A stretch of DNA of 64,000 bases, taken from NCBI RefSeq assembly GCF_029227915.1, contig NC_079880.1, positions 11,187,501 through 11,251,500 of the forward strand. Reading direction: 5' to 3'. The position numbers were made by a program, and so were the translations under genes. Under the pieces are notes generated by a model. That model was not told the origin of the DNA. It did no database searches and worked only from the letters and a program-made list of their open reading frames with translations. This document shows positions 1 through 10,599 of the stretch, one piece after another. How positions within the stretch are numbered: the stretch's first letter is position 1; each line of letters starts with the position of its first letter. The DNA comes from Hydractinia symbiolongicarpus (lineage: Eukaryota; Cnidaria; Hydrozoa; Anthoathecata; Hydractiniidae).

Positions 1-218
1 AGCGCCATGTAAAGTCAAAGTCCAGTAAGTGTATACTTCGATGCCCTTAAGCTTACATTAAATGCAAACAAGCAGTAAGCCAGGAGAGATAAATAACGTG
101 ACTGTTTATCAGAGCTAGGTACATTAAAAGAGGATGGCCCAATGGCCTATGATAAAATATATACATTTCCGACGGTAACGCAAACAACTAGAATTATAAT
201 TATGTAGACCAATTCTAT
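1..218. other. Flank left of the Kolobok element, no gene seen
   Basis: Nothing coding or repetitive is recognised here. This is the pre-insertion flank of the TTAA-flanked transposon that follows. Confidence 0.4.
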
Positions 219-242
219 TTAAAGGGGAAGTTCGGTCAAAAA
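219..242 (+). repeat. Left TTAA target site and terminal inverted repeat
   Basis: TTAA lies at 219-222, followed by AGGGGAAGTTCGGTCAAAAA at 223-242. The reverse complement of this 20-mer lies at 7819-7838 and is again followed by TTAA. Matching ends with a duplicated TTAA are the signature of Kolobok and piggyBac superfamily integration. Confidence 0.9.
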
Positions 243-502
243 TTATATTTTCATAATCAATAGTCATAAAAGAAGAAAAAAGAATACGATAATTCTTTTT
301 AAATGAAACCCTTATTTTTTTGAAATAATCTGTGTTAACCACGCGTAAAAACACCTCCGTAGACTGACCCCTTTACGTTTTTACGAAGGCTGGGTCGAGT
401 TTGAATTATGACGTTTTATAGTTCAAAAAGCGAAGTTCGGTGTTGGGGATTAGGTGTAATCACACGAAGAAGCGTTTTGTTTATGCATTTTATTATTTCA
501 AT

Positions 503-1602
503 ATGCCAAACTGTGCTGCCATCGGCTGTACAAATCGAAGTAGCAATAATAAAAAGACAGAAAAGGGTAAGGGAAGCGAGGAAAATAAGGAGGTAGATAA
601 CGAAAAGCTTACGACAAAAGACGAAGATAACAACGAAAGAAAAATCCGGGTAGTATTTTATCACATTCCTAGTGCGAAAAAAGATAAAGAGCTTCGGAAT
701 AAATGGCTACACAATATAAAAAGAAGTGGTACCTTGCCGAAAGACTCTGGGTTTTATATTTGTTCTCATCATTTTGAATCAGAGTGCTTCGAAAGAGATT
801 TACAAGTAAGTCTTTTCGTTACCTATGTTTCACCAAACAGCCAAACATTTGTCTTTCTCGTATTTAGAAAAATTCAACACAGTTTCATTTATTACAGCCA
901 TTTCCAAAATAAAACCATGTCAAAAAAAATCATTATATTTTCTTCGCATGTTCGCATTTTCTTTCCCCCAGTGCTGAATGTTTTTTTAACATCGAAAAAT
1001 CCTTCAAGAACATGTGCTTTCGTAAGACGGGGGTAATGGAAATCTATTATTTTTAAATTTCTAGGCTGAACTAATGGGTTCTCCCCGCGGAAGAAATTAA
1101 AAGATGGTGCTGTTCCGACCTTGTTTAATTTTACAAAACAGCCTGAGAAACGTAAAAGAACAGACCGTCAGAAACGACAGGTAAAATAAGCGTCTATGTT
1201 TTTGCAATACAAAGGGTTTGTTTTAAAATGAAATTTTGTTTGGTTATCTTCTAGCTAATTGATTCTATGCTGGAAACAGAAGCAAGTGATACTACACAAC
1301 CTGAAAATAAACAAGAAATGGGAACCCAGACTGAAACAAATGGCGTTGATAAAGCTGTCAATGCTGTCAGGTGCACTAAGACACGCGGCGTTCAATGTCA
1401 ATCATCACTGTATGTTAGTCATGAAAAGGTTGGAATCCAAGTTGCTCCAATAAAAGTGATGAAGATTCCAAAACCAAAAAAAAAGAAGGACAAATGTTGT
1501 AATACCGATTTTTCTTTCTCGCCCGATGTAGAAGTATCGATGTCTGTCATAGAAGAATTTTCAGAATACGAGGAAGAAGCAATTAGTAACAAGAAACCTT
1601 GA
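503..1602 (+). pseudogene. THAP-domain protein of the Kolobok element, one-base frameshift
   Basis: Three exons are proposed: 503-805, 1065-1180 and 1255-1602. Exon 1 encodes a THAP (C2CH) zinc finger: MPNCAAIGC at the start, a W-L-x-N-I-K-R helix region, then CSHHF before the donor GTAAG. This domain normally binds the transposon ends. Exons 1 and 2 join in phase 0, and exons 2 and 3 also join in phase 0. Within exon 2 the frame is broken at about 1094-1097 (AGAAATTAAAAG, one A short), giving TAA at 1098-1100; the other frame then stays open to the donor. Exon 3 encodes an acidic tail with a Lys-rich patch and short G-x-Q repeats, ending at 1602. Whether the gene originally spliced on into the transposase is not visible. 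Confidence 0.75.
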
Positions 1603-2340
1603 CGGTTTGAAACACTCGTCGTTTCTGTATATGTGCATGTTCATGAGTATTCTATTACTTATATTTTGCGAAATAGCGACAAAATCGCTAAATGAACATA
1701 TAGCTTTACGGCCGTAGTTCAGCGGGCGCGGGTTTAACTACCAAGTAAAAAGTTTTGTTCATCGGACGGACGATCATATATATTGCGCAATATCCTCAGA
1801 GCGCGCGTTCAAATACCCATGATTCGGCTTCGCAGCTGTGCGGTTCGTTAAGCACGGTCTCACGTCTCCGTAACACGTGACTATCTACACATAACTGTCT
1901 CACACTACGTTTCCCCGAGGCAACTATCCATACATCACCGCTGTCTTCGCGCTACACTTTCCTAAGGCTGAGAACGTTTCAATGCGTTGTTTTCACGACA
2001 CATCGTGATCGAGATTTTCGAAAGAAAAATGATTTGAGAAATTTCAAAACAAAGCATACCCGAAACTTTCTCACACCAATGTGTCATGGATTAGGCAATA
2101 GAAATAATTAAGCGAGTAACTTATTGCATCAACCAATCACAAGACTTGAAAACTTATCCGCGTAGAGAGATTTACCCATGGTTTCACAAATCGATTATAA
2201 ATTTCATGATTAGTACGCAAATAATTTTGAGTCATAAATATTGTTTCGAATAATGCATTAATACATAAAAAATTAATACAAACATTGTTCCGCTGACGTT
2301 TTCACGAAGTAGCAACCTGCTCCACAAGATTGTTCTATAA
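1603..2340. other. Transposon interior without recognised gene
   Basis: Non-coding sequence between the THAP exons and a minisatellite. A segment near 1710-1840 faintly resembles a tRNA-derived SINE but is too degenerate to call. Confidence 0.35.
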
Positions 2341-2540
2341 CATTCTGCATGTCAATCGTATATGTCCCAGCATAGAACGTAATGCGTTTTCTTTCCATTA
2401 TAAGATTAGGCAAGTCTGCATGTGAATCGTATATGTCCCAGCATGGAACGTAATGCGTTCTTTTTCATTATAAGATTAGGCATGTCGCCATGTGCATCGT
2501 ATATGCCCCAGCATAGAACGTAATGCGATTTCTAGATTGC
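2341..2540 (+). repeat. Minisatellite, three copies of a ~71-bp unit
   Basis: Units start near 2348, 2419 and 2489 (periods 71 and 70). Each contains ATCGTATATG followed by CCCAGCAT and AACGTAATGCG, with a few substitutions between copies. It lies inside the Kolobok element. Confidence 0.85.
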
Positions 2541-3389
2541 CTGATGGATTAATGCTTACGTGATGGTTCAGACGAATATAAAGGCTGCATACGATCTGTG
2601 TAGTCTTCAGTTGCTCTCGCGTGACTGTTGTAGCAAATGACAAGCATTAGAGAAAAGCTATGAATGAGAACAAACAATTTTTAAAACATAAAAAAGTATC
2701 GTTTCAGCAGTTTATAGGTTTAAATAACAACAAAATACTTTTGAGGTTCATTATTGCAAAACAATGAAAAAAAAATAAAGCTTATCTTAGTGTAAATATG
2801 AACTAAATATTTTCTAGCCAAGATAGGGTCATTCGTCGGAAACTTTATTACGAAATAATTGATATGGCTTACCAAAATATGACGACTTGGACATCAAATA
2901 GTTGTGAGGTCATTGGTGTGATACACTTGCGCTGATGATTGCAATTACAGCACACCAACATTCTTTGAAAAACCTAATCCAAAATAACAGAACATAAGAA
3001 GAAGTTCATAATGTAGACAACCATCTTGTTGATAGTAGAACAATGTGATTTTGGTGGTTGATTAACTTCAGTGAGCATATTATTCACTTACTGCATTGTC
3101 ACATAAATACAAAAGGTATATATACAACCAAACTAAACTTTGAAAAAAATCGAAGATTTTATACCACACCATGTGTTTTGAATGTTTTTATATTCATACA
3201 CACATGGGCGAAACTGGTTTTCCTTGTGTATACACTGAAGAAGATTTGAAAAGAATCAAAAATTTTATACAACACCATGTGTTTTTAATGTTATATTTAT
3301 TATAATAAATATTAATATATATTTAAAATATGCTAACAGGATGATATCATCATCGTAACTCTATAAAAGTGGCTGCAAAGTTGATTGAT
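2541..3389. other. AT-rich interior, no gene seen
   Basis: No supported coding region. Two imperfect copies of a stretch containing ACACCATGTGTTTT occur near 3165-3190 and 3270-3285. Confidence 0.35.
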
Positions 3390-4290
3390 CAAAATATGGC
3401 TTGTCAGTTTGTCAGCGTGATGTCGTTGAAAGGCTAAATTTGATAGCATTATGATCAGAGAAATGTATGCACTTGACATAGCAATTAATGCAGTACATCG
3501 AAAAAACGCTACTCTTCACATAAACATGATCAAGGATAGCACCAGCTAGATGAGTAGGTCCTGGTACAATTTGTGTATAATCATTCATGATATCTGCTAA
3601 TTCTTGCTGGTCAGCTTGGACATTTATATTGAAATCTTCAAGTATAACATGTATGTCAGAACTTGCAATTTTCCTTGACAGCATGTTGTAAAATGTCTGC
3701 AGATGACTGTTAACTTTTCTGTAAATAACCATGACATTAAGAACATCAGATGAAAAGGACGGTTTGCGAAGTGAAACAGAACTGACCCCAGGATTATCAT
3801 GAATATTATGAACCAATATATGCTTTCGAAAACACAATGAACTGTTTTTGAATTCATTTGTCCATGAGCTAAGAAGTAATGTTCATCACCCAAAAGAGCT
3901 GACGTAATACTCAGGAAACTTATAGCAATTTGAAAACGATTAATATTGATGTTGGTAACTCATAACATGCCAAGGGTCTGTTGAAATTTGACTGCTTAAA
4001 ATTAGCATCACCATGTTCTAAGATGTTATCTAAATCAAATGACCAAATCAAATGATATTCAAAAAGAAATTCTTTTGAGTTGGGACCAACATATAGCTAG
4101 AAGAGCATTGCACATACACTGAATACCAGCAGTTTCACCAAACTTTTTGTCGCCTTGATTAAATGACCTGTTAACTGATTTAATATGGTAAGCCGGACCT
4201 GGATTAGATTCAATATCCCCGCACAAAAATAATAGAAGTTTGTGCAAGAAAGAAGATATCGTAAGAACATGGCAGAAAAACATAATTAGC
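3390..4290 (-). pseudogene. Helitron C-terminal fragment: 2A motif, cysteine-peptidase-like domain, APE endonuclease
   Basis: Reading on the minus strand, the frame at 4283-4059 begins with a hydrophobic leader and then GDIESNPGP (codons within 4194-4223), a match to the 2A ribosome-skipping consensus D-x-E-x-N-P-G-P. A segment with FNQGD, FGETAG and QCMCNALL follows; I know this as the peptidase-like tail of some animal Helitron helicases. Downstream (3837-3412) the frame has GDFN-type EDFNIN, PTH, LDHVY and FSDHNA, the hallmarks of an apurinic endonuclease-like (APE) domain. Stops and shifts separate the parts, so this is a decayed fragment. It lies inside the Kolobok element and is therefore a later insertion. 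Peptidase identity is moderate, APE identity good. Confidence 0.65.
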
Positions 4291-4760
4291 TAGTTACATG
4301 AAATAAAATAATACACTAAGTCAATGGATTGATGAATAATATTCAGCACGACGTACCTTGGTACTTAAAGCAGCTTCCCCAGGTATTGAAAGTCTTCTCG
4401 ATCTAGCAGTTTTAAATTTCAGTGATTGAAGGTAGACTTTGCAGAACAACAACACACTAGGCACACTTTGTACAACAACAGTAGGTCTAGCAAGATTGCA
4501 TGAAAGCAAGATAAATATTCCAGCGATACTTCATTTATATTCCGCTACTACTTTTTAAAAGAATTTCGCAGAAATGTGAAAACACAGCTAAGAGTGCTTC
4601 GATTCTCAGCGGGCAGTGCGCATGATTCGACTTCAGCGGTAGCGATGCATAAACGACTGGTCTGTGGTCTGCAAAATACGGGTTAAGACACGCACAACAT
4701 GATAAGAAGCGGGAAATAGGGTCGCGGAAAAAAAGAAGAATTATGGCGCGGGGGAGCGGG
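4291..4760. other. Region between Helitron tail and transposase exon
   Basis: No secure gene. Short open frames on the minus strand show no recognisable motif. Confidence 0.3.
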
Positions 4761-4863
4761 TAAGTTACGATATTCGGTCAGATCGCATGTCACTTTTGGT
4801 CGCACAAGCCGAAACCAATACACTCCTCTCCTCCGGGACGAGTGTAATAATGAGAAAAGTCAA

Positions 4864-6375
4864 GACGAATCGTTCAATTTGAAAAATCTGCCAGATAGTG
4901 AGAATGATAACGACTCCGATGTGGACATCCCCGACCTAAACGGCACGTGTTTTATCGTTTTTTGATCTTGTCTTCTACCTCTGCTACGATTTTGCTTCAC
5001 CTGTTTTAAGCCAGCTGAAGTGAATAAAATTGCAGTTAAAGGGACTCAACTAATCGTACATTTGTTGTGCAGTGACCATCATGCTCACCAATGGTCATCG
5101 CAACCACTGGTGGGTAAGCGACCGTGGGGAAATTTATTGCTTTCCTCAGCCATTTTAATTTCCGGTAACACATACCAACGCGTTAAAGAAATGATGCAAA
5201 TCGCAAGAATACATTTTTTGTGCAAAACCACCTTTTACGAAATACAAAAAAAGTACATATTCCAAGCGATTCACAAAATATATTCCACTCATCGAGAATT
5301 GCGATTTCAGTCTTACCTAGAAGGCAATGAGGCACTAGACTTAGCAGGCGATAAGAGGTGTGATTCACCAGGTTACAGTGCAAAGTACGGAACTTACACG
5401 TTACTTAATTCAAAATCAAATGAAATAGTTGACTTTCATGTAGTTCATGTCGGCCAAGTTGGGAATTCGTCGCGTATGGAAAAACAAGGATTGATTGTTG
5501 TTCTTAATCGTTTGTTAGAAAATCAACTGTCAATTGAAGGCATTGCAACTGACAGGCACGTTCAAATCCGGAAGTACATGCGAGAAGAACGGAAGGATAT
5601 TAAGCACCATTTTGACGTATGGCATATGGGGAAAAACATTAAAAGAAAGTTGGTCAAATGTTCCAAGAAAACAACTGCTAAAGATTTACTTTCTTGGGTA
5701 AAAGCTGTCATAAATCATTTCTGGTGGTGTTGCGCCTCTGGTAATGGTAACGTGGTAGAGTTACGAGAGAAATGGCTGAGTTTGTTGTGTCATGTAAAGA
5801 ACAAACACAAATGGGAAAGCAACAAAATATATCACAAATGTGAACACTCTAAACTCTCTAAATTAGAACAGCGATCAAAAAAATGGTTGATGGAAGGAGC
5901 GCCTGCTTACAAAGCCCTTGAATCTGTAGTTCGGGCTAAGTCTTTGTTGCGTGATTTGAAGTACTTCGTCGAGTTCAAACACACAGGAAATTTGGAAGTT
6001 TACCACTCACTCTACAACAAATATTGCCCAAAGAGGTTACACTTTAGCTTTGCAGGAATGATTGCTAGGTCACAACTCGCCGTTCTTGACTTTAATGCTG
6101 GAGCTGGCTCCTCCCATGCACAAACATCGTCTGGAGAGCATCGCTATAAGCAACAATACTCGAGGATTACAGACTCCTGGGTTGTCAAAAAAGTTTACAC
6201 GGAAAAGCAAAGGTCGTACGTAGAGGATATTGTAAGTGAAGTTAAGTATTTGGTTAGAACTAAAGAAGGGTACGCAGCTCCCAATGTCGCCGATGTTCCA
6301 AATTATATAGCGCCAAGAGAGAAACCAGATAAAAAAGAAGCCATTGAAAATATGAAAACAAGGTTTACATTGTAA
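4864..6375 (+). pseudogene. Kolobok-type transposase, one in-frame TGA
   Basis: Cut-and-paste transposase expected to act on the 20-bp element ends. Downstream of the lesion the frame is open for about 450 codons to TAA at 6373-6375. Counting from codon 5020: a catalytic-type block LAGDKRCDSPG (aa 108-118, candidate Asp111 or Asp115), ATDRH (aa 176-180, candidate Asp178) and FDVWH (aa 198-202). I recognise these from cnidarian and fish Kolobok-like proteins; the acidic third residue is not assigned. The frame continues upstream through FCFTCFK, a CxxC that may bind zinc, and beyond the only stop, TGA at 4963-4965 in FIVF-stop-SCLLPLL, which looks like a mutated Trp codon. The true 5' exon boundary is not resolved; the chosen start is where the acidic leader is clear. 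Confidence 0.75.
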
Positions 6376-6435
6376 GAATTTTTTTTTTATTAGTATTCAA
6401 TCCCCTCTTTAGCTCTAAGGTTGAAGTTGGTTCTT

Positions 6436-7488
6436 TTATTCAGAATCGGAATCCGTGTTTTCATACAGTCGTTTGTCGTCGGATTTGCTCTCCGTGAATT
6501 GGATATAAAAACCATTTTCAGATGGATATTTATTACAAATTGCCCATAAAGCACACGACGGTATAATTTTTCGCACACCTTTTCCCAATCTGTTATGTAT
6601 CCACCATGTGTACTGTTTATAACCGGCAAAACGTAGTGAACTAAAAAGAAATTGTGATATAACACAAGTTTGTTCCCAAGTCCTTTCTTGCCCTTAACCC
6701 TTAAAATAAGATGCAATAAAAAAACGTACCAATTATCCGTGTGCATTGCATCGCCCCTTAAATTATTTAGAGCAGACAGTGCAGTGGTTAGTACTGGTTT
6801 ACATAGACAAACCATCCCAAAAGTTTCGGCTTCAGTTATACATTATTTTCCTAAAAAGAAAATCTTAAAAAATGACCCCCGTCTCAAGTTTTGATTTTTG
6901 AGCGCACGTTCTCATTCGATTTGTAAAGCTGAATAAAATAAAACAACCACCGTTGTGTTTTTTTGTGATATTGTTTTGGCAGTAGCGAATGATAACGAAT
7001 AAAATATATGCGAAGGAGAGTTTAATGTTTTTGAGAAAAAACTCATGTTAGGCAAAATATTTTGAAAGAAGTTTTGTCGTGTTCGTAGGCATATTTTTTT
7101 TTATCAACGCGAAGACCATTATTTAAAGGGAATATGTAGAGTTTTGTTAAGGTTTTAAAAACGAAAAAGAAAATTATGCTTGGCTAAATTTTTTGTTTAT
7201 TTTACCCTCAAAATGATTGTCAGGAATTTCATTTGTATCCCTGCAACACAAGCTTTCACTGTACGACTCCATCGCTCTACAGTGACCACCGCATTGGCAC
7301 CAGTTATTATTGCCGATCCTTGAAACTTCATCTTCTTCCTCATCACTCTCGGAACTACACGTTCCTAATTTATTCAGCTCTTCCAAAGAAAATTCTGGTT
7401 CAAAATTGAAGGGTCTGAGAGTGGATAAATCAGGTATGTCATCGTTTTCATCTTCGTTAGAACTTGAATCGCTTCGAATTTGATCCAT
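6436..7488 (-). pseudogene. P2X7 C-terminal-domain-like protein inside the Kolobok element
   Basis: Proposed exons on the minus strand: 7488-7206, 6850-6730 and 6640-6436, each with GT-AG borders. Exon 1 has an acidic N-terminus, then CQCGGHCRAM and ESLCC, the cysteine pattern of the zinc-binding intracellular (ballast) domain of P2X7 receptors. Exon 2 continues with CITEAETF and ALSALNNLRGD. Exon 3 has RFAGYKQYTWWIHNRLGKG, IPSCALWAI and an acidic end. Exons 2 and 3 join in a consistent phase. With the drawn junction between exons 1 and 2 there is an in-frame TAA at 6843-6845, so this copy is probably broken or the acceptor is misplaced. No P2X channel part exists; the domain stands alone, as in many cnidarian mobile-element proteins. 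Its role is unknown. Confidence 0.7.
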
Positions 7489-7818
7489 TGCTTACAAAAC
7501 TAACACTGTATTTTCAAAGAAGTAATTTGTTACAGATTTGAAAAGAAATATAGCAGGAAAGAAGTAGATTCTTCTAGCAAATTGTGTAGCCTGTGTTGTG
7601 ACTCTTTCACGCGATGCAATGTTTTGAACTATAAAACGTCATACTTGAGTTAGAACCCAGCTTTTTTTTTTCTGACCCGCTTTTTCAAAAACGGAGCATT
7701 TTCAAGAAGTTTGTGTCAACATTAGAGACATTTCCGAAACTCCAAGTTTAATGAAGTAAAGTTTTTTTGTTTTTATAAGTATAAATACATGGAATTATAA
7801 AATAAAATAAATTTATTT

Positions 7819-7842
7819 TTTTTGACCGAACTTCCCCTTTAA
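7819..7842 (-). repeat. Right terminal inverted repeat and TTAA target site
   Basis: Reverse complement of the left 20-bp end at 7819-7838, followed by TTAA at 7839-7842. It fixes the right boundary of the Kolobok element. Confidence 0.9.
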
Positions 7843-8490
7843 CAGATAAATGTGCTGATTTTCATACACCTTTATAATTTGCAACATCTGAAAGTTGTTG
7901 TGTCAATGGGTTATAAGGAGCCTCTTGAGTTTCTTCCGACACTGCCCATTTAGAGTCAGTAGCATCATCGGATAAAGTGTCCATTAATATATTAGCCCTT
8001 TGTGCATGTTTAGAAGAAGGGTCAGTATTTACCAACTTTTTTCCAATGCTGCTAATTTTTCGTGGACCAGAATCATCATTGTTTTGCAAATTTTCTCTCA
8101 GTTATGCAATTGTGAGTTAAGCATTATTTACCTTAAGTGGATACATTTTGGCGAGTATTTCGTTTGGCAAATGACCAAAATAGAATATTTTACAAAAACA
8201 TATGCGAAAACACAATGTAAATGTTAATTTTTCAGAATCGGGTTAAAATTGTTACACAGCATACAAATATGTTTATAAAAGCGACAAAATAGTTTTCCAC
8301 AAGGAGAATCACCCTGACCTCCAGGCCATCTGTTCACCGAAAACAAAACTGCATGGAAGCATATAAAACTAAGTGTTGTGAAGAACGTAAACAAAAACAC
8401 AATAGTAAACAAACAAAACTAAATTCGAATTTGGACGTGTCTGACTTTATTGTCAAACACAACATAAAAGAAGAAATATAACCCTTCGCC
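7843..8490. other. Flank right of the Kolobok element
   Basis: Two short minus-strand open frames (8089-7862, acidic, about 75 aa; 8412-8224, with a hydrophobic start and several Cys) show no family I recognise. Either could be a decayed exon; neither is called as a gene. Confidence 0.3.
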
Positions 8491-8497
8491 ATAGCCA

Positions 8498-9110
8498 GTG
8501 ACATCTGACCTTGCAAGATTCATAATGTCTTGCAATGCTAAGGCGTTGCAAGATTTAATTTCTGCTTCATTGATAATGAACACAACTTCTGCAGAGTTCG
8601 GTCGTAGAAGTACTCCTCTCCTGGACATTATCCAGCAGTCTGCAAGTGGGGAGTGCGTCGAGGGATACAATACACTTTTGTTAGAATGTGCCATAGAGGT
8701 GCTTACAAACAATCGTATACACCATGTAGCATTTGCCCAAGCCTTTGTGACTTGCTGGAGAAAGGCAGAGGCAAGTTTAGAAACATCATAATAGTTGGGC
8801 CGGCCAACTGCGCAAAAACTTTTTTGTTGCAACCACTAACAAAGATCTTTCAAGCCTTTACAAATCCGTCAAACGACAAGTATGCGTGGCTTGGTGCAGA
8901 GATTGTTTTTAAACGACTTCTGTTGGACTTCAGAAATGATTGCCTGGAAAGAGATGCTTTTGTTGTTGGAGGGACAGACTGTCCATCTGCCAGCACCAAA
9001 AAATCATTTTGCTACGGACATTTGCATTGACGACGACCACCCCTCTATTTGCCACGGGGAAAGTCTGAATCGAATACAGTGGCAGATACAACACTATTGA
9101 CCCAGTTAAC
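8498..9110 (+). pseudogene. Superfamily-3-helicase-like NTPase fragment, frameshifted
   Basis: Three overlapping frames together show a P-loop ATPase resembling the SF3 helicases of small DNA elements. The first frame (8498-8791) is a helical leader ending in ECAIEVLT. The second (from about 8755) carries the Walker A motif GPANCAKT near 8800-8825, with Ala where Gly is usual. The third (from about 8905) carries a Walker-B-like IVFLNDF and LPAPKNHF. At least two frameshifts separate these, so it is not functional. I recognise similar proteins as abundant, transposon-like and uncharacterised in cnidarian genomes. Whether the source was a DNA transposon or an integrated small-DNA-virus relative cannot be told from this fragment. 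Confidence 0.5.
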
Positions 9111-9199
9111 ACTGAAATGATGTCTGTACGTTGGAGGGATTTTGATTTTTTCTCCCAAATCCCAGCAGAAGGGCAACGCCAACTTGTCTTCCTGTAGGT

Positions 9200-9725
9200 G
9201 TGATTTTTAATCTTTTTCTTGCAGGCACCTGGATTTGTCGACACGTATCGACATGTTACACCACACGTAAAAACCCTTGTTTTGATGCTTTGTGGTGTTG
9301 CCTTGTACTTTTAGAATACGTAACACAACTAACGCTACATATTTGTAAAAGCTGTATATGTAACTTTTTTTTATTATTTGAAGTGTTACGTGTCTGTATA
9401 CCACTAGTTTTGCCTAGGAACTTCATGTTACGTGTTGTGTTACGTGTTTTGGCTCTTGAGAGCCTTTTTGTTTGTTTGTTCCCATGCTAAATCTTTTTTA
9501 CAGGACTATATACATTCGGAATCAAAAATAGCAGTTAAGAAATGCACAAAAAACTAAACCCTTGACTGGAAAAAAATGTTTCTTACTCTTCAATACCTTA
9601 TCCTTTTGGCACTAACTTTTATTATCTCGCACATTCTGCCATTCATAGACTCTATCGTCTTGTCATTATATGGTATTCGGGTGTTCTCCAGCGTCTGCTT
9701 TGCACAGCTGGAGAATTCTTCCAAG
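9200..9725. other. No gene recognised
   Basis: Low-complexity AT-rich sequence between the helicase-like fragment and a 5'-truncated retrotransposon. The short open frames here lack recognisable motifs. Confidence 0.35.
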
Positions 9726-10363
9726 TTTATAATATCTTTGCTCAGCACGACGTCCCCGAGGTTCTTGAATATCTCCTACCTCGTCTGTCATTAGACATTC
9801 CATTTCTTGGATGTCTTTTTGGTATTGGCATCAAGACATCAACCACTTGCAATTCATGTCATATTACCAGCTCCTCAGAAGTTATAGCACCATGCATCCA
9901 ACTTTCTCTGCACCCTACATTACAATCTTCCTTAGATAATTTCTTTGAAAGCCAGGAGTTGTCACACACCAATGCCTACTTCTACCATGTTTGCAACGCT
10001 CATCAAACTGCTCTAGGTGAAAAAGAGGTAGTGTCGTGCGGTTCCCATCTCATTTTACAGCTAAAACGTTTTGCCAATGCCAACGGCCTTGTGTCAAAAA
10101 TTGCCTCTCGTATTTCTGCTTACTCTGGTACGCTTTCCATACCCTTTACCGTCGATGGAGAAGTGAAATTTCGTAAAAATTTTCAATTAAGGGTTATTAT
10201 CAACCACTGCGGCAACTTAAATAATGGTCACTAAAAAACAATAGCCTTCGACCAAATGGTTCACAGGTGGATACATTGCAACGATAGAGCAGTAATTTTC
10301 TGTGATGACCGCCTTATTAACAGTCACGAGTCATATCTTTTCTTTCTAGAAGAGCTGAGGTAA
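9726..10363 (+). pseudogene. C-terminal USP (peptidase C19) domain of family A copy
   Basis: Ubiquitin-specific protease remnant lacking the Cys box because of 5' truncation. Visible are the AQHDVPEVLEYLL block, a CNSC/CHVC zinc-finger pair, HLILQLKRF (the USP core strand) and the His box NNGH followed by the W-x-H-x-N-D segment. The codon after the catalytic-type His is TAA (10232-10234) where the sister copy at 29134 has a Tyr codon. After it the frame stays open to TAA at 10361-10363. Confidence 0.75.
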
Positions 10364-10379
10364 GAATATTTTAACCGTC

Positions 10380-10545
10380 AGCAAGGGGGCTTGACTACAC
10401 TCAGTCTTGTCTTTGGAGAGTGACGACTCCACTTATTACCCCAGTTAAATAATAAAAAAACACAAAAAAAATATTAGCAGGGGGGTTTGATCACACATGA
10501 TCTTGTCTTTGGAGAGAACGACTCCACTTATTACCTGAGTTAAAA
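10380..10545 (+). repeat. Tandem pair of a 3'-UTR block
   Basis: Two copies (about 10380-10446 and 10474-10542) of a block containing GTCTTTGGAGAG and GACTCCACTTATTACC. Related blocks lie at about 15598-15640 and 18205-18265 in the family B copies, where they read GTCTTTGGGTGTAACGACC. Confidence 0.75.
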
Positions 10546-10599
10546 AAAAGAATGGCACAGTTGAACAGAAAGTGGTCAAAGTTTACTTAAGGAAGATAG

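Larger units (their letters stand above)
223..7838 (+). mobile_element. Kolobok-type DNA transposon, 7.6 kb, TTAA target site
   Basis: Both ends are defined directly: perfect 20-bp inverted repeats and TTAA on each side. Inside are a THAP zinc-finger gene (503-1602, plus), a transposase frame (about 4864-6375, plus) and a P2X7-C-like gene (6436-7488, minus). The last two are tail to tail, about 60 bp apart. THAP plus this transposase type plus TTAA fits the Kolobok superfamily. A Helitron tail (3390-4290) and a 71-bp minisatellite sit between the THAP and transposase parts and make the element unusually long. Each of the three genes carries one clear lesion (frameshift, TGA, TAA), so this copy looks recently inactivated. 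piggyBac also uses TTAA, but its transposase differs. Confidence 0.85.

Noticed and set aside
440-1036. Single-exon reading of the THAP gene through 1036
   Set aside because: The THAP domain ends at a GTAAG donor at 806; the remainder reads intron sequence. The Met at 503 starts the domain in the canonical way.
1710-1840. tRNA-derived SINE
   Set aside because: A-box-like GTAGTTCAGCGGG and B-box-like GTTCAAATACC are present but far apart and without paired arms; too weak to list.
8224-8412. Cys-containing small protein on the minus strand
   Set aside because: No family match, no splice partners and no conserved copy in the window.
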